A stretch of 64,000 nt of DNA from Helianthus annuus (lineage: Eukaryota > Streptophyta > Magnoliopsida > Asterales > Asteraceae). Positions 11,301 through 23,751 of the stretch are shown piece after piece. The translations under genes were made by a program, and so were the position numbers. The notes below the pieces were generated by a model. The model saw only the letters and a list, made by a program, of their open reading frames with translations, was not told the origin of the DNA and did no database searches. Positions within the stretch are counted from its first letter, which is position 1; each line of letters opens with the position of its first letter. The stretch is from contig NC_035441.2 of NCBI RefSeq assembly GCF_002127325.2, positions 156,145,122 to 156,209,121 of the forward strand, given 5' to 3'.

Positions 11301-11710
11301 AAGTTCTGTTGAAAGTGTCACCCTGGAAAGGTGTGATGCGTTTTGGTAAAAAGGGCAAGTTGAGCCCTAGATATATTGGACCATTCGATATTGTTGAATG
11401 TGTCGGATGTGTAGCTTATAAGCTAAACTTGCCAGAGGAGCTGAGTGGAATTCATAATGTATTCCACATTTGCAATCTCAAGAAATGCCTAGCCGATGAA
11501 TCACTAGCTATATCTCATAAAGACGTGCAGATTGATGAAAGCTTGAGATTTGTTGAAAGACCTATATCGATCGAGGATCGACAGGTTAAAAAGCTCCAAA
11601 GAAAGCATGTGCCTATAGTAAAGGTCAAATGGGACGCTCGAAGAGGTCCTGAGTATATGTGGGAAGTCGAGTCCACTATGAGACAGAAATACCCTCACTT
11701 ATTCCAGTAA
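8365..11710 (+). pseudogene. pol: Pol of element B, with three stops and one frameshift
   Basis: The protease is at 8365-8770 ([15 protein letters not shown]). RT begins near 8990, with FIDD at 9448-9459. RNase H is at about 9880-10230 (YYDAS, DHKSL). The integrase has an HHCC finger (about 10450-10580) and a catalytic core with SDRDTRYTS and [14 protein letters not shown], and the tail ends YPHLFQ at 11710. In-frame TAA codons lie at 8770, 8953 and 10096, each where relatives have glutamine (CAA). A one-base insertion near 11200 shifts the integrase tail (11186-11710) to the next frame. The tail keeps a chromodomain-like VKWDARRGPEYMWE. Confidence 0.9.
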
Positions 11711-11729
11711 ATCTCGGGGTCGAGATTTC

Positions 11730-11746
11730 TTTTAAGGGGGTGAGGA
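11730..11746 (+). other. Polypurine tract of element B
   Basis: TTTAAGGGGGTGAGGA follows a GTCGAGATTTC junction motif and directly precedes the LTR start TGTAACACC at 11747. It is the expected plus-strand priming site. Confidence 0.8.
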
Positions 11747-12268
11747 TGTAACACCACGTAAAAACGTGTCCAATTATGTATAGACACGTGTCCTAAACTC
11801 TAAATATGTGAAAGATTTAGTTTGAGGGACTAAAGTTGACAAACAGTGAAAATATGTAAGCGAAGGGACTAAAAGTGTCAACATGCCAAACTTGTGCCTC
11901 TGAATGACCATACGTGAAGAAAATATTCTTAAACGGGTGATCAATTGGATATAGGAAGCCGTTTGTGAAAATAATCGGAAGATTATAAAACTACAAGGGT
12001 TAAACGTGTCAATATGTCAATTCTGACCTCTGAGTGCCTTTTAACGAAACCGAGGCTTCGAAATATTCAAATATACTCCCAAGAATAAGTGATAAAAATT
12101 TCACGTGGTTTCGAGATCGTTAAGCATGTTTTCAAAAACTTTGGGCTATAAATGTCAACTTGATGAAACTTGCATTCATAAGGATATTTAAAAAGGGTTA
12201 AAATCGATCAGGGACTAAAGCTGCCAAGTTACAAACATGTTTTGCCAGTTTCCAGGGTCCAGGCGGGC

Positions 12269-12296
12269 CGCGTAAGTCCTTAAGGACTCTTACGCG
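12269..12296. repeat. Nested palindrome upstream of the LTR B TATA box
   Basis: The arms CGCGTAAG and CTTACGCG enclose a second palindrome, TCCTTAAGGA. The element lies about 190 bp upstream of the TATA-like box at 12481. Confidence 0.85.
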
Positions 12297-12480
12297 GGTC
12301 GCATGAGACTGCCAGTTTAGTAACAAGCTGCCAGGTGCGGGTTTTGACTGTTCCACCGCCTTAACCTCAAAGATATCAATTTCTAAGAGCTATAAGTCGG
12401 TTTATAAATCATCTAGGACACCTGGAGTGATCCTAGGATGTCCCATTACACCTGGAAGTGATCTATGATCTTGCAATTGG

Positions 12481-12490
12481 CTATATAAAG
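12481..12490 (+). promoter_or_regulatory. TATA-like box of LTR B
   Basis: CTATATAAAG is followed by a purine/pyrimidine leader, at the expected position in the first quarter of the LTR. Transcription of B would start about 30 bp downstream. Confidence 0.6.
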
Positions 12491-15192
12491 GGACTCGTTC
12501 TTATGTTCATAAGCACATTTGCAAACAACTTCAAAGGACCTGCATCTGGAGCTTGCTAAGGACTAGGAGAAGAATTTGAAGTGTAAAAAAGACAGCTAGG
12601 ACCTTTAGTAAGCCTCTAATTACTTGTTTAGTCGTTTTAATTGCATATGGACCAACCACTGATCAAATTGAAAGTGGTTATGGGACCATATTAAGGTAGG
12701 TGACTAACCCCAAAAAGGGCACCTCTTAATTATCTCGTTTGACTTGTCAATTGTCGGGTCAAAGTCATTTGACAAAAAGTCAAACCGGATAGAATGTTTG
12801 AAAATAATTAAAATTAATAAACTAGAGGTTCTAAATGACTTGGTAATTAATATTAAAACATGTTTTATCAGTCCTAACCCGGCAATTAATAGTCTAAGGT
12901 CAGTTTATAACCGAAAGTCGCAAAAGCTTGACTTTTGCTTTGACTTTTAGTTCTGACCTATTCAAGCTTAATTCTCCCATGTTTTAAGCTTCCATTAGGC
13001 CCACATTACTTAGTAGTATAACCCTCTGGAGTTATATTGCATGGTGCCTAGTGGTTTGAATTATATGCACTTGATCGTAATTATGCTTAGTAATGCCATA
13101 AATGCCCTTTTGACATACAACTGAGATTTAGCAATGTGAATGGACTAACACCTTTGCTTCTGATATTTAGACATGTCCCGAAAATTTGACATCAGTTTGA
13201 GGTATAGAATAGGAGTTATGCTCAATAGCGTAATTAAGGAGCTTTTTATTATTTAATTGGCGTAATTAGCATAAAGCCTATCTAAACCCGATTTTTGATA
13301 CCAAAATTTTTACCTACTGATGTAAAATAATATTTTGGGATTTTTGAAGATTTTTATTTATTTTTAGGCTGAGCATAACATAGGATTATAGCTTAAATTC
13401 GGTAATTGTCGGTTTTAACCTTTTTGTGCATAAAATGAGTTATACATAACATTTTAATGCCAAACCTTTTTCTACTGATCCTATTAGATAAATAAAGTGT
13501 TTTGAACTTTATAAACTGATCAAAAACTCAGATTTCCTATTTTAACCTAAATATCCCTTAAAACCGATTTTTAAGCGTTTTAAGCACCTAGTTTGGGTCA
13601 AAACTATTTTTGGCATATAAAACTTATTACTCACTGATGTTTTAAGTTAATTTATATAATTATATAGAACACCAAAGTTTTTAAACTCAGAAGTCTATTT
13701 TGACCTTTAAAGCCTATGTAAAATTACCAAAATGCCCCTACGGTGCATAGATTAGTTATATAAGATAAATTTCACATATATAAAATACCCTACTGTTATA
13801 ACTCATATAAATACATATTTTTGTTAACTAGATCAGACCTGAAACTCAGTTTAATATTTAAACTCTTTTATGGGCATTGAAATTACCAAAATGCCCTTAT
13901 GGGACTTATTTTGGTTTAAACTACTTTTTGGGCATATATGTTAACATCCTACTGATGTATTAACATATTTTGAGCATAATAACGATTAAGACCTATATAT
14001 AATACAATTGGTTACCCGTTGCGCGTTTATGCGTTCGGGTCGGTTTACGTGACTAGTTTACGTAAAATAGCCGAAACGAGCTTAACCTTATCATTAAATT
14101 CTCAATTTCCAGAATGTATTTAGTTTACCCATATTATACAAGTATCCAAGCTTGTCGGGTCTAAATCACATTCTATTCCGGTCACCGCTTAATCTAGCGT
14201 TTAGAACCGTAAGGTTTCCTTCTTGCTAGCCGGTCTAAGTCCTTGACTTAATTAAAGACTCGTTAGCATCCTAATAGGTTATTAAACCTTCTATACAGAT
14301 TAAATAGCTTCCGGTAGAAGGTGCCTTCAAAAAGCTTTAGGAATTTTACTGCTAGCATCAGGTAAATACTTTTAACTTATTTTCCCGTATACAGGCTTGG
14401 GATATGATATTATAATAATACCACTTGGTCGGGTATGAAATCATTTAATCGGATTGTGATTAATAAATTTACATAACCCGTTTTAATCTGTTTTGTTTGA
14501 TAACATAAGCATTGGGGGTTAAATCGACCGTGTCCTGGATATCCTTGGCTCATTCCATTTGAAAATGGCCACGACCTATGCACGGGGTGTAGGCATACAC
14601 GTGACAGATGCAAATTCTAAATAATATATATAAACCCACATGTTGGGGATAACTCCTTTGCGGGTTCTATAAGTGGTGAGTCGGTTAATCATGACCGGCT
14701 TCCAACCGGCCCCAATTGTATGACAAACATATAAATCAGTATACAAGATTATCTTTAAATAATTGTCCCAAGTTGTAAATGATTTGTGCCATGTGCACTT
14801 AAATCAATTTTCATAAATGTTTTAAAAAAAGAGTCAGTTAAATTGTATTTACCAGTGTAAACTGACGTATTTCTTAAAGACTGATTGACAGGTACCTCTT
14901 GTAGTAGGCTGGAGCTATAGGGTGTCAATAGAGGATCTTGCAAATCCATAAGATACCTGAAGTCTGTTGTTTTTGTTTCTTTGTACATTTATGATCCGCC
15001 TGTGGATCTTATTACATTCCAGTCTGTATATTCATAAACTCCAACACTCAGACAATATGGTTTGTAATAGTTTATTCACCAAGCCTTCCGCTGTGCTATA
15101 ATATTGTGTGTATTGACAATGATGATATCAACTACGTCACGATACTCCCCGTCGGGCCCACCGGTAATATGTGGAAATATTGGGGTGTGACA

Positions 15193-16265
15193 TATGATTC
15201 ACTCCCTCACGGGTTATAAACCTAGGATAAGTTTGGAGTTTCAGTTTAAATTGTTAGACAACTATCACTAAGGAAACTAGTTCAGACTCCTCACAGTATC
15301 CTACCTACCAATTTAATGACGAAGACCTTACAATAATTTCGCACCTCACAGCTATTGAAATTAGTATAACACTTCAATTTATTAAATTACCAATTATTAC
15401 TTCTAAGGTGTATCAGCCGATTAACCCTAAAGATTATAAATTTATTCCATGATATAGACACTCACCAAAACTTATAAGCTAGTATGAATTTATTCCGTGA
15501 TATAGACACTAACCAAAATTCATACGAAGCAACAAAAGTTAATAAAACAACTTAAAGCATGCAAACACATTAAACCCAAATAACAAACCGACTACTTTTA
15601 TAAACAACCCATAAATAACTAATGAAACATAATAAAAATCAAGAGTTATAAATCCATTATCCAAGTCTAGGCAGTTAAAGGTTCTTAGCCAAGCATAACT
15701 GAAATTAAACACAAAGAACAAGTATTTTCAAAGTAGAGAAACATGATTAAAAGAAGAAATTTGAAAATAAAAGAACCCGCTACTAAAACAAACGACCCGA
15801 GTGCTTCCTTATGCTTCCCATCTTCAACCGATGCTTCGAATGCTCCAAAAACACTTCAAATCCAGCTGAATTTATGCTCCAAGGGTTGCAAATTCGTGAA
15901 ATAGGGTTTATTGGGGTTTTAGGATGTTTATATATGGTAAAAATAAGCATCAAATTAACAACCCTGGCGCAAATCAAATCAGCCGCGACATAATACCTCT
16001 TCGCGGCACGCGAAGAGGATGTCTTCTATCTTCGCGCAACGCTAAGCGTCTTGGTTAATCCGGGTCAACTAGAGCTCCTCACAACTAGAGCTCCGCGCGA
16101 CAGGCACTAAAATTCTATTTTTTAATTTGTTTCAACTCCCGAGCTCCCGTTCACGTCCCGGCACTTGGTTTTAGTATGATTTAACTTGTTTTCCTCTCTT
16201 TTCAGTTGACCTTATCAACCAAGGCCTGTAAAACGCAAACGAAACAAAAGTATGACTATTCTAAA
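15193..16265 (-). mobile_element. Unclassified LTR-like debris, probably minus strand, split by element C
   Basis: There is no coding capacity. With element C removed, this segment joins 23680-23751, which ends in an inverted repeat (GATGTATT..AATACATC). Read on the minus strand it begins TGATGTATTGC, as an LTR would. I could not find a target duplication around it. A GC-richer part (15970-16110) has repeated 'cttcgcg' and 'actagagctcc' words. The remnant continues at 23680-23751. Confidence 0.4.
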
Positions 16266-18472
16266 TGTAACACTCGTCTTATAATTTCATTTTATAACCA
16301 TAAAATGCAGACTTTTTAATTCGAAATACATGACCAACAAAAGTTTAGTTAATAACTAAGATTTACATCATTATAGTATTTAAACATAGTCGACTAACTA
16401 GATTAAAATGTTCAACATTCAAAAGAGTTTACAAAACAACATGTTTTAAAACTAGATTAGATTAGCGTGGAAGCATTCAAAACTTGTGTTCGGTTCTTGA
16501 TTTCCTTGCTTGATCAATATCCACAACAAACGAGCATCACCTATGGTCAAAACCACAATAATCGTTAGTTTTGACGTGTTAATATTAAGTAAAAACGAGT
16601 TCTATTGCTTAAATAATGAAAAACAAACAAATTAACTGCCAAACTGTGAACCACGGTTCAGGACTGTGGCCCACGGTTCGCCCAGCTCAAAACAGAATTG
16701 CCAGACTGTGAGCCACGGTTCAGGACAGTGGCCCACGGTTCGCCCAGTTCAGAACAGAATTGCCAGACTGTGAGCCACGGTTCAGGACTGTGGCCCACGG
16801 TTCGCCCAACTCAGCCTTCTTATATTTTTTTTGCTTAATTCCCCATAACTTTTTATTTACATATCCGTTTTAGCCGATTCTTTTTCCTATATGTCCGTAT
16901 TAAAATTACGGATCTAACCATATAAATTTCACTTAACGAAACCCGGATTATGAATGAATGGCCACAAAATCCTTGTTTCGATTATTCGACCCATTAACTA
17001 AGTGTGCAAATTGTTCGCCAATTTATTCTTTGTCATTCTAATCTTATTTACCCATTCCCCGGGCTTGAAATTTTTGGCGTATCCATACCATTACATGGCT
17101 TTACGCTCGTATTCGAATTTCATGCTTGTTTTCTATAAATTCAAGCATTGCCACTTTATGCAATTCTTGCAACTAGTTTCTACCATTCGACCTGATGACA
17201 CGGATTCATAACCTTAACTTAGTATAACCATTCATTTCTAAAATTGCTATCTAGCACCAGCGCAATATGAGATTTTCAAGTCTTTACGCGCAAGAATCGA
17301 TATAAGGACATAGTTTTGACCCCTTTGGTTGAGAGTGAAAATCCTCACTTTAATGTCAAGCCAAACTATTTTTAACCAATATTTTGACCCGTTTGAATGT
17401 CGAGTGGGCTTCGCCACTTAAATGACACGTTAAACGCATATACTACATTATGACACTATTAACAAGCTAAAACCAAACGTTTATACGTAATGTAATGGGA
17501 CCAAAGTCACGTACCTTTCAAAGCACACCTTTCAATCGCGCGTCACCACCGGCTTGTCCACTTGACGCTCCGGTTTCCTTTCCTATAGAGTTCAATCACA
17601 ACCCATTTAGAACTCTTTTGTTTACATAATACGCATAGTTTGCCATAACTCTACAAACACGCGTTTTAACTCAAATTTCCAGTTTTTAATCTTCTTTTAG
17701 GCATTTTCACAAACACCTTAAGGGCATAATTTCTCATAACTTATCATTAATGTTCATAACTTTTTGTTTAGCCAAGATTAACATCAATTAGGCAATTTAC
17801 ACATGTTTTTAACATCAATATTTCAGAAATTACTTCCTAAAACTCGGATTACACTAGATGAGAATCATAATCCTAGTGTTTATCAAGTTTCTACAAAACC
17901 CCTTAATCACCTACAATGGTGATTATGAACCCCACTAGTATCAAGCATAATTTTAACAAGAAATCATCTACGGTTTATCCCTAGACATCATATTACTCTA
18001 ATTTCATCTATACAACACACATGTAACATCTAATTTGAATTCCCCATGTTCATTCAGAAATTTAAATGAGAATTTTTCCACAAAATTTACATACCTTATG
18101 ATCCCTTTCACTGAGGTGATCACTAATCTATGTTCGGATTTTGATTTGGGACAGAATTTGGTCTTCAATTTGATCAAATACCATGAACTAGGGTTTGGAG
18201 AAGCTCTGGTCGCCCCCTTCTGTGTTTGATCGATCCCAACACACTTAAATGTGTGTTTTGTGATTAAAAATGGTTTTTATTATAATTAGTTTCATTTTTG
18301 ATACCTTTGGTCCCTCTAATTTCCTTTAGTTCATATTTTGAGTGTTTTAACCCACTTATGAGTTACTACAAGACTTGTAACTAACTAGGTTATTTAGTCC
18401 TAGTTAGTTTGTTCTTGTTTATTTAATGTTTTATAATTCTAATATGTAATTTTATATTTTCGGGGTGTTACA
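16266..18472 (-). repeat. 3' LTR of element C (2207 bp)
   Basis: It starts TGTAACACTCG and ends TGTTACA on the plus strand. Compared with the other LTR it has scattered substitutions and indels and three, rather than two, units of a ~62-bp internal repeat (16630-16813). Confidence 0.92.
16630..16813. repeat. ~62-bp tandem repeat, three units, in the left LTR of C
   Basis: Each unit contains CCACGGTTCAGGAC and GGCCCACGGTTCGCCCAG. The corresponding part of the other LTR (21897-22016) has two units. Confidence 0.9.
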
Positions 18473-18510
18473 AGTCCACCCCCCTTAAAGAGGTTTCGCC
18501 CCCGAAACCT
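18473..18510 (-). other. Polypurine tract of element C
   Basis: On the minus strand the sequence reads GGTTTCGGGGGCGAAACC, then a short spacer and AAGGGGGGTGGACT, immediately before the LTR start. This fixes the element's orientation. Confidence 0.85.
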
Positions 18511-20014
18511 TCTTTACGTGGTTCTTTTGGTTTGTGCCAAACTCCCTTAGTTTCGTTTTTCAGACATTATTTCTTTTAGTCAAAAGCCATCATTTGCCTC
18601 GACGCATGCGTTCCATGCGTAAGTCCTCATGGACTTTAACTTATGTCCTGTATTTCTAAACTTGCAGCCTACTCGGCCCAATTGCCTCTTGACCACTCAA
18701 TAGTACGAGTTCGTCAACATGTTTATTCTATATCGCCCTATATTGCCAAGTGTTTTATGTAAATCACAACACTATTTTGACCTTGGGTGATCTTATCGGT
18801 TAGACTGATTAGTCCCCGTCACCTCATGCCTCGTAAATTTGGATTTATCCCTTCATCATATTCGGACTTATGTGAGTTTATGATCTCCTATCCCATAACT
18901 TGTGCTACAACTTGATTATATTCTATGTCACTTTTATGATTATGACCGCACCACATCACGTCATGTTTAAGTTTTTACAAACTTTTCTTTATCAAAATCT
19001 TCTTTCCAACGTACCGTCTTACATCTATCGGTGTTAAGACCTATATTCTTTGTTATCAACTATTTTCTAATTTGTCCCATAATATTCATATTTGTTAAGC
19101 GTTGTTTCTTACTAAAACTAAATCTTAGTTTAATGTCTATCTCTTTAACTCATGTCAATTACTCATATTCAGGAATTGACGACAGAATTTATTCTTTTCC
19201 GCTATTATAGTACGCGGGGAATTGTAACCATTCTTCGCGTTTTTACCCCAAGTGACCCGTAGGTTCTTTTGCTTAGCCCCATAGGTTATTTCTTTAGGCT
19301 TTCTCCCCTTTTTAGTTTATTCCCTTCTATTGCTGACACGTGGTTCATTTAATCCTTTAAACTCTTACATGGTTTATAATCCCGAGGGTCATGATGATTC
19401 CGTAGATCATCTTTTACTCGTGTCATTTTGTTTCAACACTTTTTAATTCATTTTACTAATCCTTTGTACAATCACACCCATCAATGTGATCATCATTCTA
19501 CCCCATAAGGATTTTATTAATAACCTGTTACTTGGATAGTTACCCATACCCAAGTTTCTAAGTCCTTATTTATTGATATCTCGTTATTAACAGTAGCGAA
19601 TAATACGTATTACTCATTTAGCTTTCTTTTTTTCGAGGATATTTCTGTCCGAGTCTTAATTTTTCTCATTTTTGACCTTAATCCATTGTAATAATAGCGA
19701 AATCAATTTACTTCGTTTTATTGCTCTATATTGTTGTATGGAATTTGTCCACATCGTTTATTGTTACAAACGATGTTTCTACATGTCTTATTTCGTTTGG
19801 CCAAGCCCATAACCATATCCTTGTCATTTGTTGCTATTACAATTTCCCAGGTTCAGGTGTTATTACACTCCTTTCCAATACATTATTTATTTACTTTATT
19901 AAGTTTCCGGGTTCGAGTGTACGCGCACCCCTTCCCATGACAATATTTATCACGACTGTTTTTCGCTTCGGTTTCTCATACTCACCGTTGTTTATTTTCT
20001 TATATATATATATA
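18511..20014 (-). other. Non-coding internal region of element C
   Basis: No open frame resembling pol is visible on either strand. The segment is T-rich on the plus strand and occupies the place where RT, RNase H and integrase would be in an autonomous element. Confidence 0.7.
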
Positions 20015-21246
20015 TCATTTATATAATTCACTCTTTTCACTACTCATATATGCCCATATGCAACTATTCACACTTGTATCGAATAAAATTTGTGTTAAAA
20101 TTGAATTCACAAGAAACTTACCCGAAACGACATCAGGTTCTATCTTTACTTCGGCTGCGGTTAATTGGAAGGATCTGGCCCTTGCCTTTTGTGCCTCCAT
20201 CTGTACATCCTTCTCGTTCCTTTTCCCGTCCACCTCCGGGCACTCCGACTTTTTGTGACCCGGCTGATAGCACTTATAGCACACCGAAACTTTCCCCGGA
20301 CATAGCGCGGCCGTATGCCCTGTCTTTCCACATATGGGGCATGGTTTATCTTTAAAGCGACATTCGCCTTTGTGTCCCTTTCCACATACTTTGCAACTCG
20401 GTGATCCACCTTTCACATCCGTCTTCTTTATTGACTCCGTTGTTAGTGCCTTCTTCGTAGGGCTCGGGTTAACATCTACTGCCCTTCGTTCACCCCGTTC
20501 AATCTGCTTTTTGAGTTCGATTTCCTATTCCCGAGCCGTATTTATGATCTCGGTGAGCGTCTCATATTTGGAAGGAGTCATAAACTCCCGATATTCAGCA
20601 CTTAACATATTATAGTAATAATATATTTTCTGCTCTTAATTTGTCACCAGCTCGTCACAAAACCTTAATTTATCGAGAAAGATGCCCATAATCTTGTCTA
20701 TCGATTCACCCTTTTGCCTCAACTGGATGAATTCCTCCTTTATTCTGTTGATGACCGCCTTGGGGCTATGGTGTTTAAGGAATGGTGCCTTAAACTCATC
20801 CCAAGTCATAGCCTTTGCAGCATCGGCCCCAATCTCCTTCTTCTTATTATCCCACCAGTCCTTGGCTTGACCTCTTAACTGACCCGTACCGTAAGCTACA
20901 AAATCGCTTACCTCACAGTGGGTCCTTTCAAACACTCCCTCGATGTCGCTTAGCCACTGTTGGCATATTATCGGATCGACCTCCTCAGTATAAAATTGGC
21001 GGTTTACACGCCATGAACTCCTTGTATGAACAACCTTTCCGTTCTCCGGACTTTTCCTTGGCTCGGTTTGGCATTTTCTTCCAACCTTTGGATTTGTTCC
21101 TCTACCACATTAAGCACCGTGTTTTGAATTTTGTCTATAAAACCAGATAGACTATTCTCAATTGCCTTCCCTACTTCTTCGGCAATCACTCCTCTCATTT
21201 GTTTGGTGACCACCGGCACCGTATCATCATTCCTTCCATCGGCCAT
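20015..21246 (-). pseudogene. gag: Gag with three zinc knuckles and a truncated protease, element C
   Basis: The start at 21246 (MADGRNDDTV) leads into a charged helical N-terminus, then a capsid region (WWDNKKKEIG, WDEFKAPFL) at about 20995-20640. A nucleocapsid follows with CKVCGKGHKGEC, CPICGKTGHTAALC and CYKCYQPGHKKSEC at about 20400-20250. The frame ends shortly after a protease-like GKFLVNSILTQILFDTSVN, where the active site D-S/T-G is not kept. Two in-frame stops (near 20638 and 20523) and a small break near 21004 make it non-functional as it stands. Confidence 0.85.
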
Positions 21247-21508
21247 TTGAATCTGAAATGTTTATATTCATTATTAAACATTTCATTTTATAACATATGC
21301 ATCACTCGTTTTGGTTTAGCCAAGTTCACCACTTGCTTAAACCATTCATGTTTAGTGCACTTTCCGGGTTTGAGTGTGTTAACACGCTCTTCCCAGGCAC
21401 ATTGAGTAGAATTTCTTCCTTTCAATAATCGTAATAAAATCTACTGGATAACTAATTCTTACCGGATGTTGATCAAGCTTGAACCGAACACATTTTGTTA
21501 ACAACCTT

Positions 21509-21525
21509 GGAGCTCTGATTACCAA
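21509..21525 (-). other. Primer-binding site of element C
   Basis: On the minus strand this reads TTGGTAATCAGAGCTCC, two bases inside the 5' LTR. It is an initiator tRNA-Met-type site with one difference from that of element A. Confidence 0.85.
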
Positions 21526-21527
21526 CT

Positions 21528-23674
21528 TGTAACACTCGTCTTATAATTTCGTTTTATAACCATAAAATACAGACTTTTTAATTCGAAATACATGACCAAC
21601 AAAAGTTTAGTTAATAACTAAGATGTACGTCATTATAGTATTTAAACATAGTCGACTAACTAGATTAAAATGTTCAACATTCAAAAGAGTTTACCAAAAC
21701 AACATGTTTTTAAAACTAGATTAGATTAGCGCGGAAGCATTCAAAACTTGTGTTCGGTTCTTGATTTCCTTGCTTGATCAATATCCACAACAAACGAGCA
21801 TCACCTATGGTCAAAACCACAATAATCGTTAGTTTTGACGTGTTAATATTAAGTAAAAACGAGTTTATTGCTTAAATAATGAAAACAAACAAATTAACTG
21901 CCAAACTGTGAGCCAATGGTTCAGGACTGTGGCCCACGGTTCGCCCAGTTCAGAACAGAATTGCCAGACTGTGAGCCACGGTTCAGGACTGTGGCCCACG
22001 GTTCGCCCAGCTCAGCCTTCTTATATATTTTTTTTTGCTTAATTCCCCATAACTTTTTATTTACATATCCGTTTTAGCCGATTCTTTTTCTTATATGTCC
22101 GTATTAAAATTACGGATCTAACCATATAAATTTCACTTAACGAAACCCGGATTATGAACGAATGGCCACAAAATCCTTGTTTCGATTATTCGACCCATTA
22201 ACTAAGTGTGCAAATTGTTCGCCAATTTATTCTTTGGCATTCTAATCTTATTTACCCATTCCCCGGGCTTGAAATTTTTGGCGTATCCATACCATTACAT
22301 GGCTTTACGCTCGTATTCGAATTTCATGCTTGTTTTCTATAAATTCAAGCATTGCCACTTTATGCAATTCTTGCAACTAGTTTCTACCATTCGACTCGAT
22401 GACACGGATTCATAACCTTAACTTAGTATAACCATTCATTGCTAAAATTGCTATCTAGCACCAGCGCAATATGAGATTTTCAAGTCTTTACGCGCAAGAA
22501 TCGATATAAGGACATAGTTTTGACCCGTTTGGTTGAGAGTGAAAATCCTCACTTTAATGTCAAGCCAAACTATTTCTAACCAATATTTTGACCCGTTGAA
22601 TGTCGAGTGGGCTTCGCCACTTAAATGACACGTCAAACGCATATACTACATTATGACACTATTAACAAGCTAAAACCAAACGTTTATACGTAATGTAACG
22701 GGACCAAAGTCACGTACCTTTCAAAGCACACCTTTCAAATCGCGCATCACCACCGGCTTGTCCACTTGACGCTCTGGTTTCCTTTCCTATAGAGTTCAAT
22801 CACAACCCATTTAGAACTCTTTTGTTTACATAATACGCATAGTTTGCCACTAACTCTACAAACATGCGTTTTAACTCAAATTTCCAGTTTTTAATCTTCT
22901 TTTAGGCATTTTCACAAAACACCTTAAGGGCTAATTTCTTCATAACTTATCATTAATGTTCATAACTTTTTGTTTAGCCACAAGATTAACATCAATTAGG
23001 CAATTTACACATGTTTTTAACATCAATATTTCAGAAATTACTTCCTAAACTCGGATTACACTAGATGAGAATCATAATCCTAGTGGTTTATCAAGTTTCA
23101 TACAAACCCATTAGACACCTACAATGGTGAGTTATGAACCCCACTAGTATCAAGCATAATTTTAACAAGAAATCATCTACGGTTTATCCTAAGACATCAT
23201 ATTACTCTAATTTTCATCTAGTACAACACACATGCAACATCTAATTTGAATTCCCATGTTCATTCAAGAAATTTAAATGAGAATTTTTCCACAAAATTTA
23301 ATACTTATGATCCTTTCACTGACGTGATCACTAATCTATGTTCGATTTTGATTTAGGACAGAATTTGGTCTTCAATTTGATCAATACCATGACTAGGGTT
23401 GGAGAAGCTCTGGTCGTCCCCTTCTGTGTTTGATCGATCCCAACACACTCAAATATCTGTTTTGTGATTAAAAATTGGTTTTTATTATAATTAGTTTCAT
23501 TTTTTGATACCTTTGGTCCTCTAATTTCCTTTAGTTCAATTTTGAGTGTTTTAACCCACTTATGAGTTACTACAAGACTTGTAACTAACTGGTTATTTAG
23601 TCCTAGTTAGTTTTTCTTGTTTATTTAATGTTTTATAATTCTAATATGTAATTTATATTTTTCGGGGTGTTACA
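21528..23674 (-). repeat. 5' LTR of element C (2147 bp)
   Basis: It pairs with 16266-18472 and has the same TGTAACACTCG and TGTTACA ends. It is about 60 bp shorter because it has one fewer internal repeat unit. Confidence 0.92.
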
Positions 23675-23679
23675 CTAAA

Positions 23680-23751
23680 TAAAACCGAAATGAACGACTC
23701 GAAAACTATACAAACGTTACACGATAAATGGATGTATTTTGCAATACATCA
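23680..23751 (-). repeat. Right part of the LTR-like debris split by element C
   Basis: It continues the sequence that ends at 16265. It finishes with an inverted repeat that reads TGATGTATTGC on the minus strand, a plausible LTR start. Confidence 0.45.

Larger units (their letters stand above)
7861..15192 (+). mobile_element. Element B: older Ty3/gypsy (Tekay-like) element, 3' part, interrupted by element A
   Basis: B resumes directly after A's right LTR in mid-gag and continues through zinc knuckles, protease, RT, RNase H, integrase and a chromodomain-like tail. It ends with a purine tract and a 3.4-kb LTR. Its 5' LTR and the start of gag lie left of the window, beyond element A. Coding is broken by at least three stops and two frameshifts. 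B's proteins are close relatives of A's, but the DNA is clearly diverged. Confidence 0.9.
11747..15192 (+). repeat. 3' LTR of element B (about 3.4 kb)
   Basis: It runs from TGTAACACC after the purine tract to TGTGACA at 15192. The 3' half aligns with a diverged relative at 23752-25158: shared tokens include the 'cgcttaatctagcg' and 'gtgtcctggatatcc' stretches in the same order. A TATA-like ctatataaag lies at 12481, a donor-like gtaagcc at 12608 and an acceptor-like attgacag ending at 14891. The segment has no convincing gene; short open frames such as 12744-12950 are chance. Confidence 0.8.
16266..23674 (-). mobile_element. Element C: complete non-autonomous gypsy-type element with gag only
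   Basis: Two LTRs (16266-18472 and 21528-23674) flank about 3.05 kb. A perfect 5-bp target duplication, CTAAA, lies at 16261-16265 and 23675-23679. On the minus strand the order is LTR, tRNA-iMet primer site, decayed gag with zinc knuckles, the first part of a protease, about 1.5 kb without coding, purine tract, LTR. RT, RNase H and integrase are absent, so it must have moved with enzymes supplied by another element. This matches the class called TR-GAG or large retrotransposon derivatives. Confidence 0.92.

Noticed and set aside
15193..23751. Solo LTR with target duplication around the debris that holds element C
   Set aside because: The bases next to the proposed ends (acata and acttt) do not match, so I left it as unclassified LTR-like debris.
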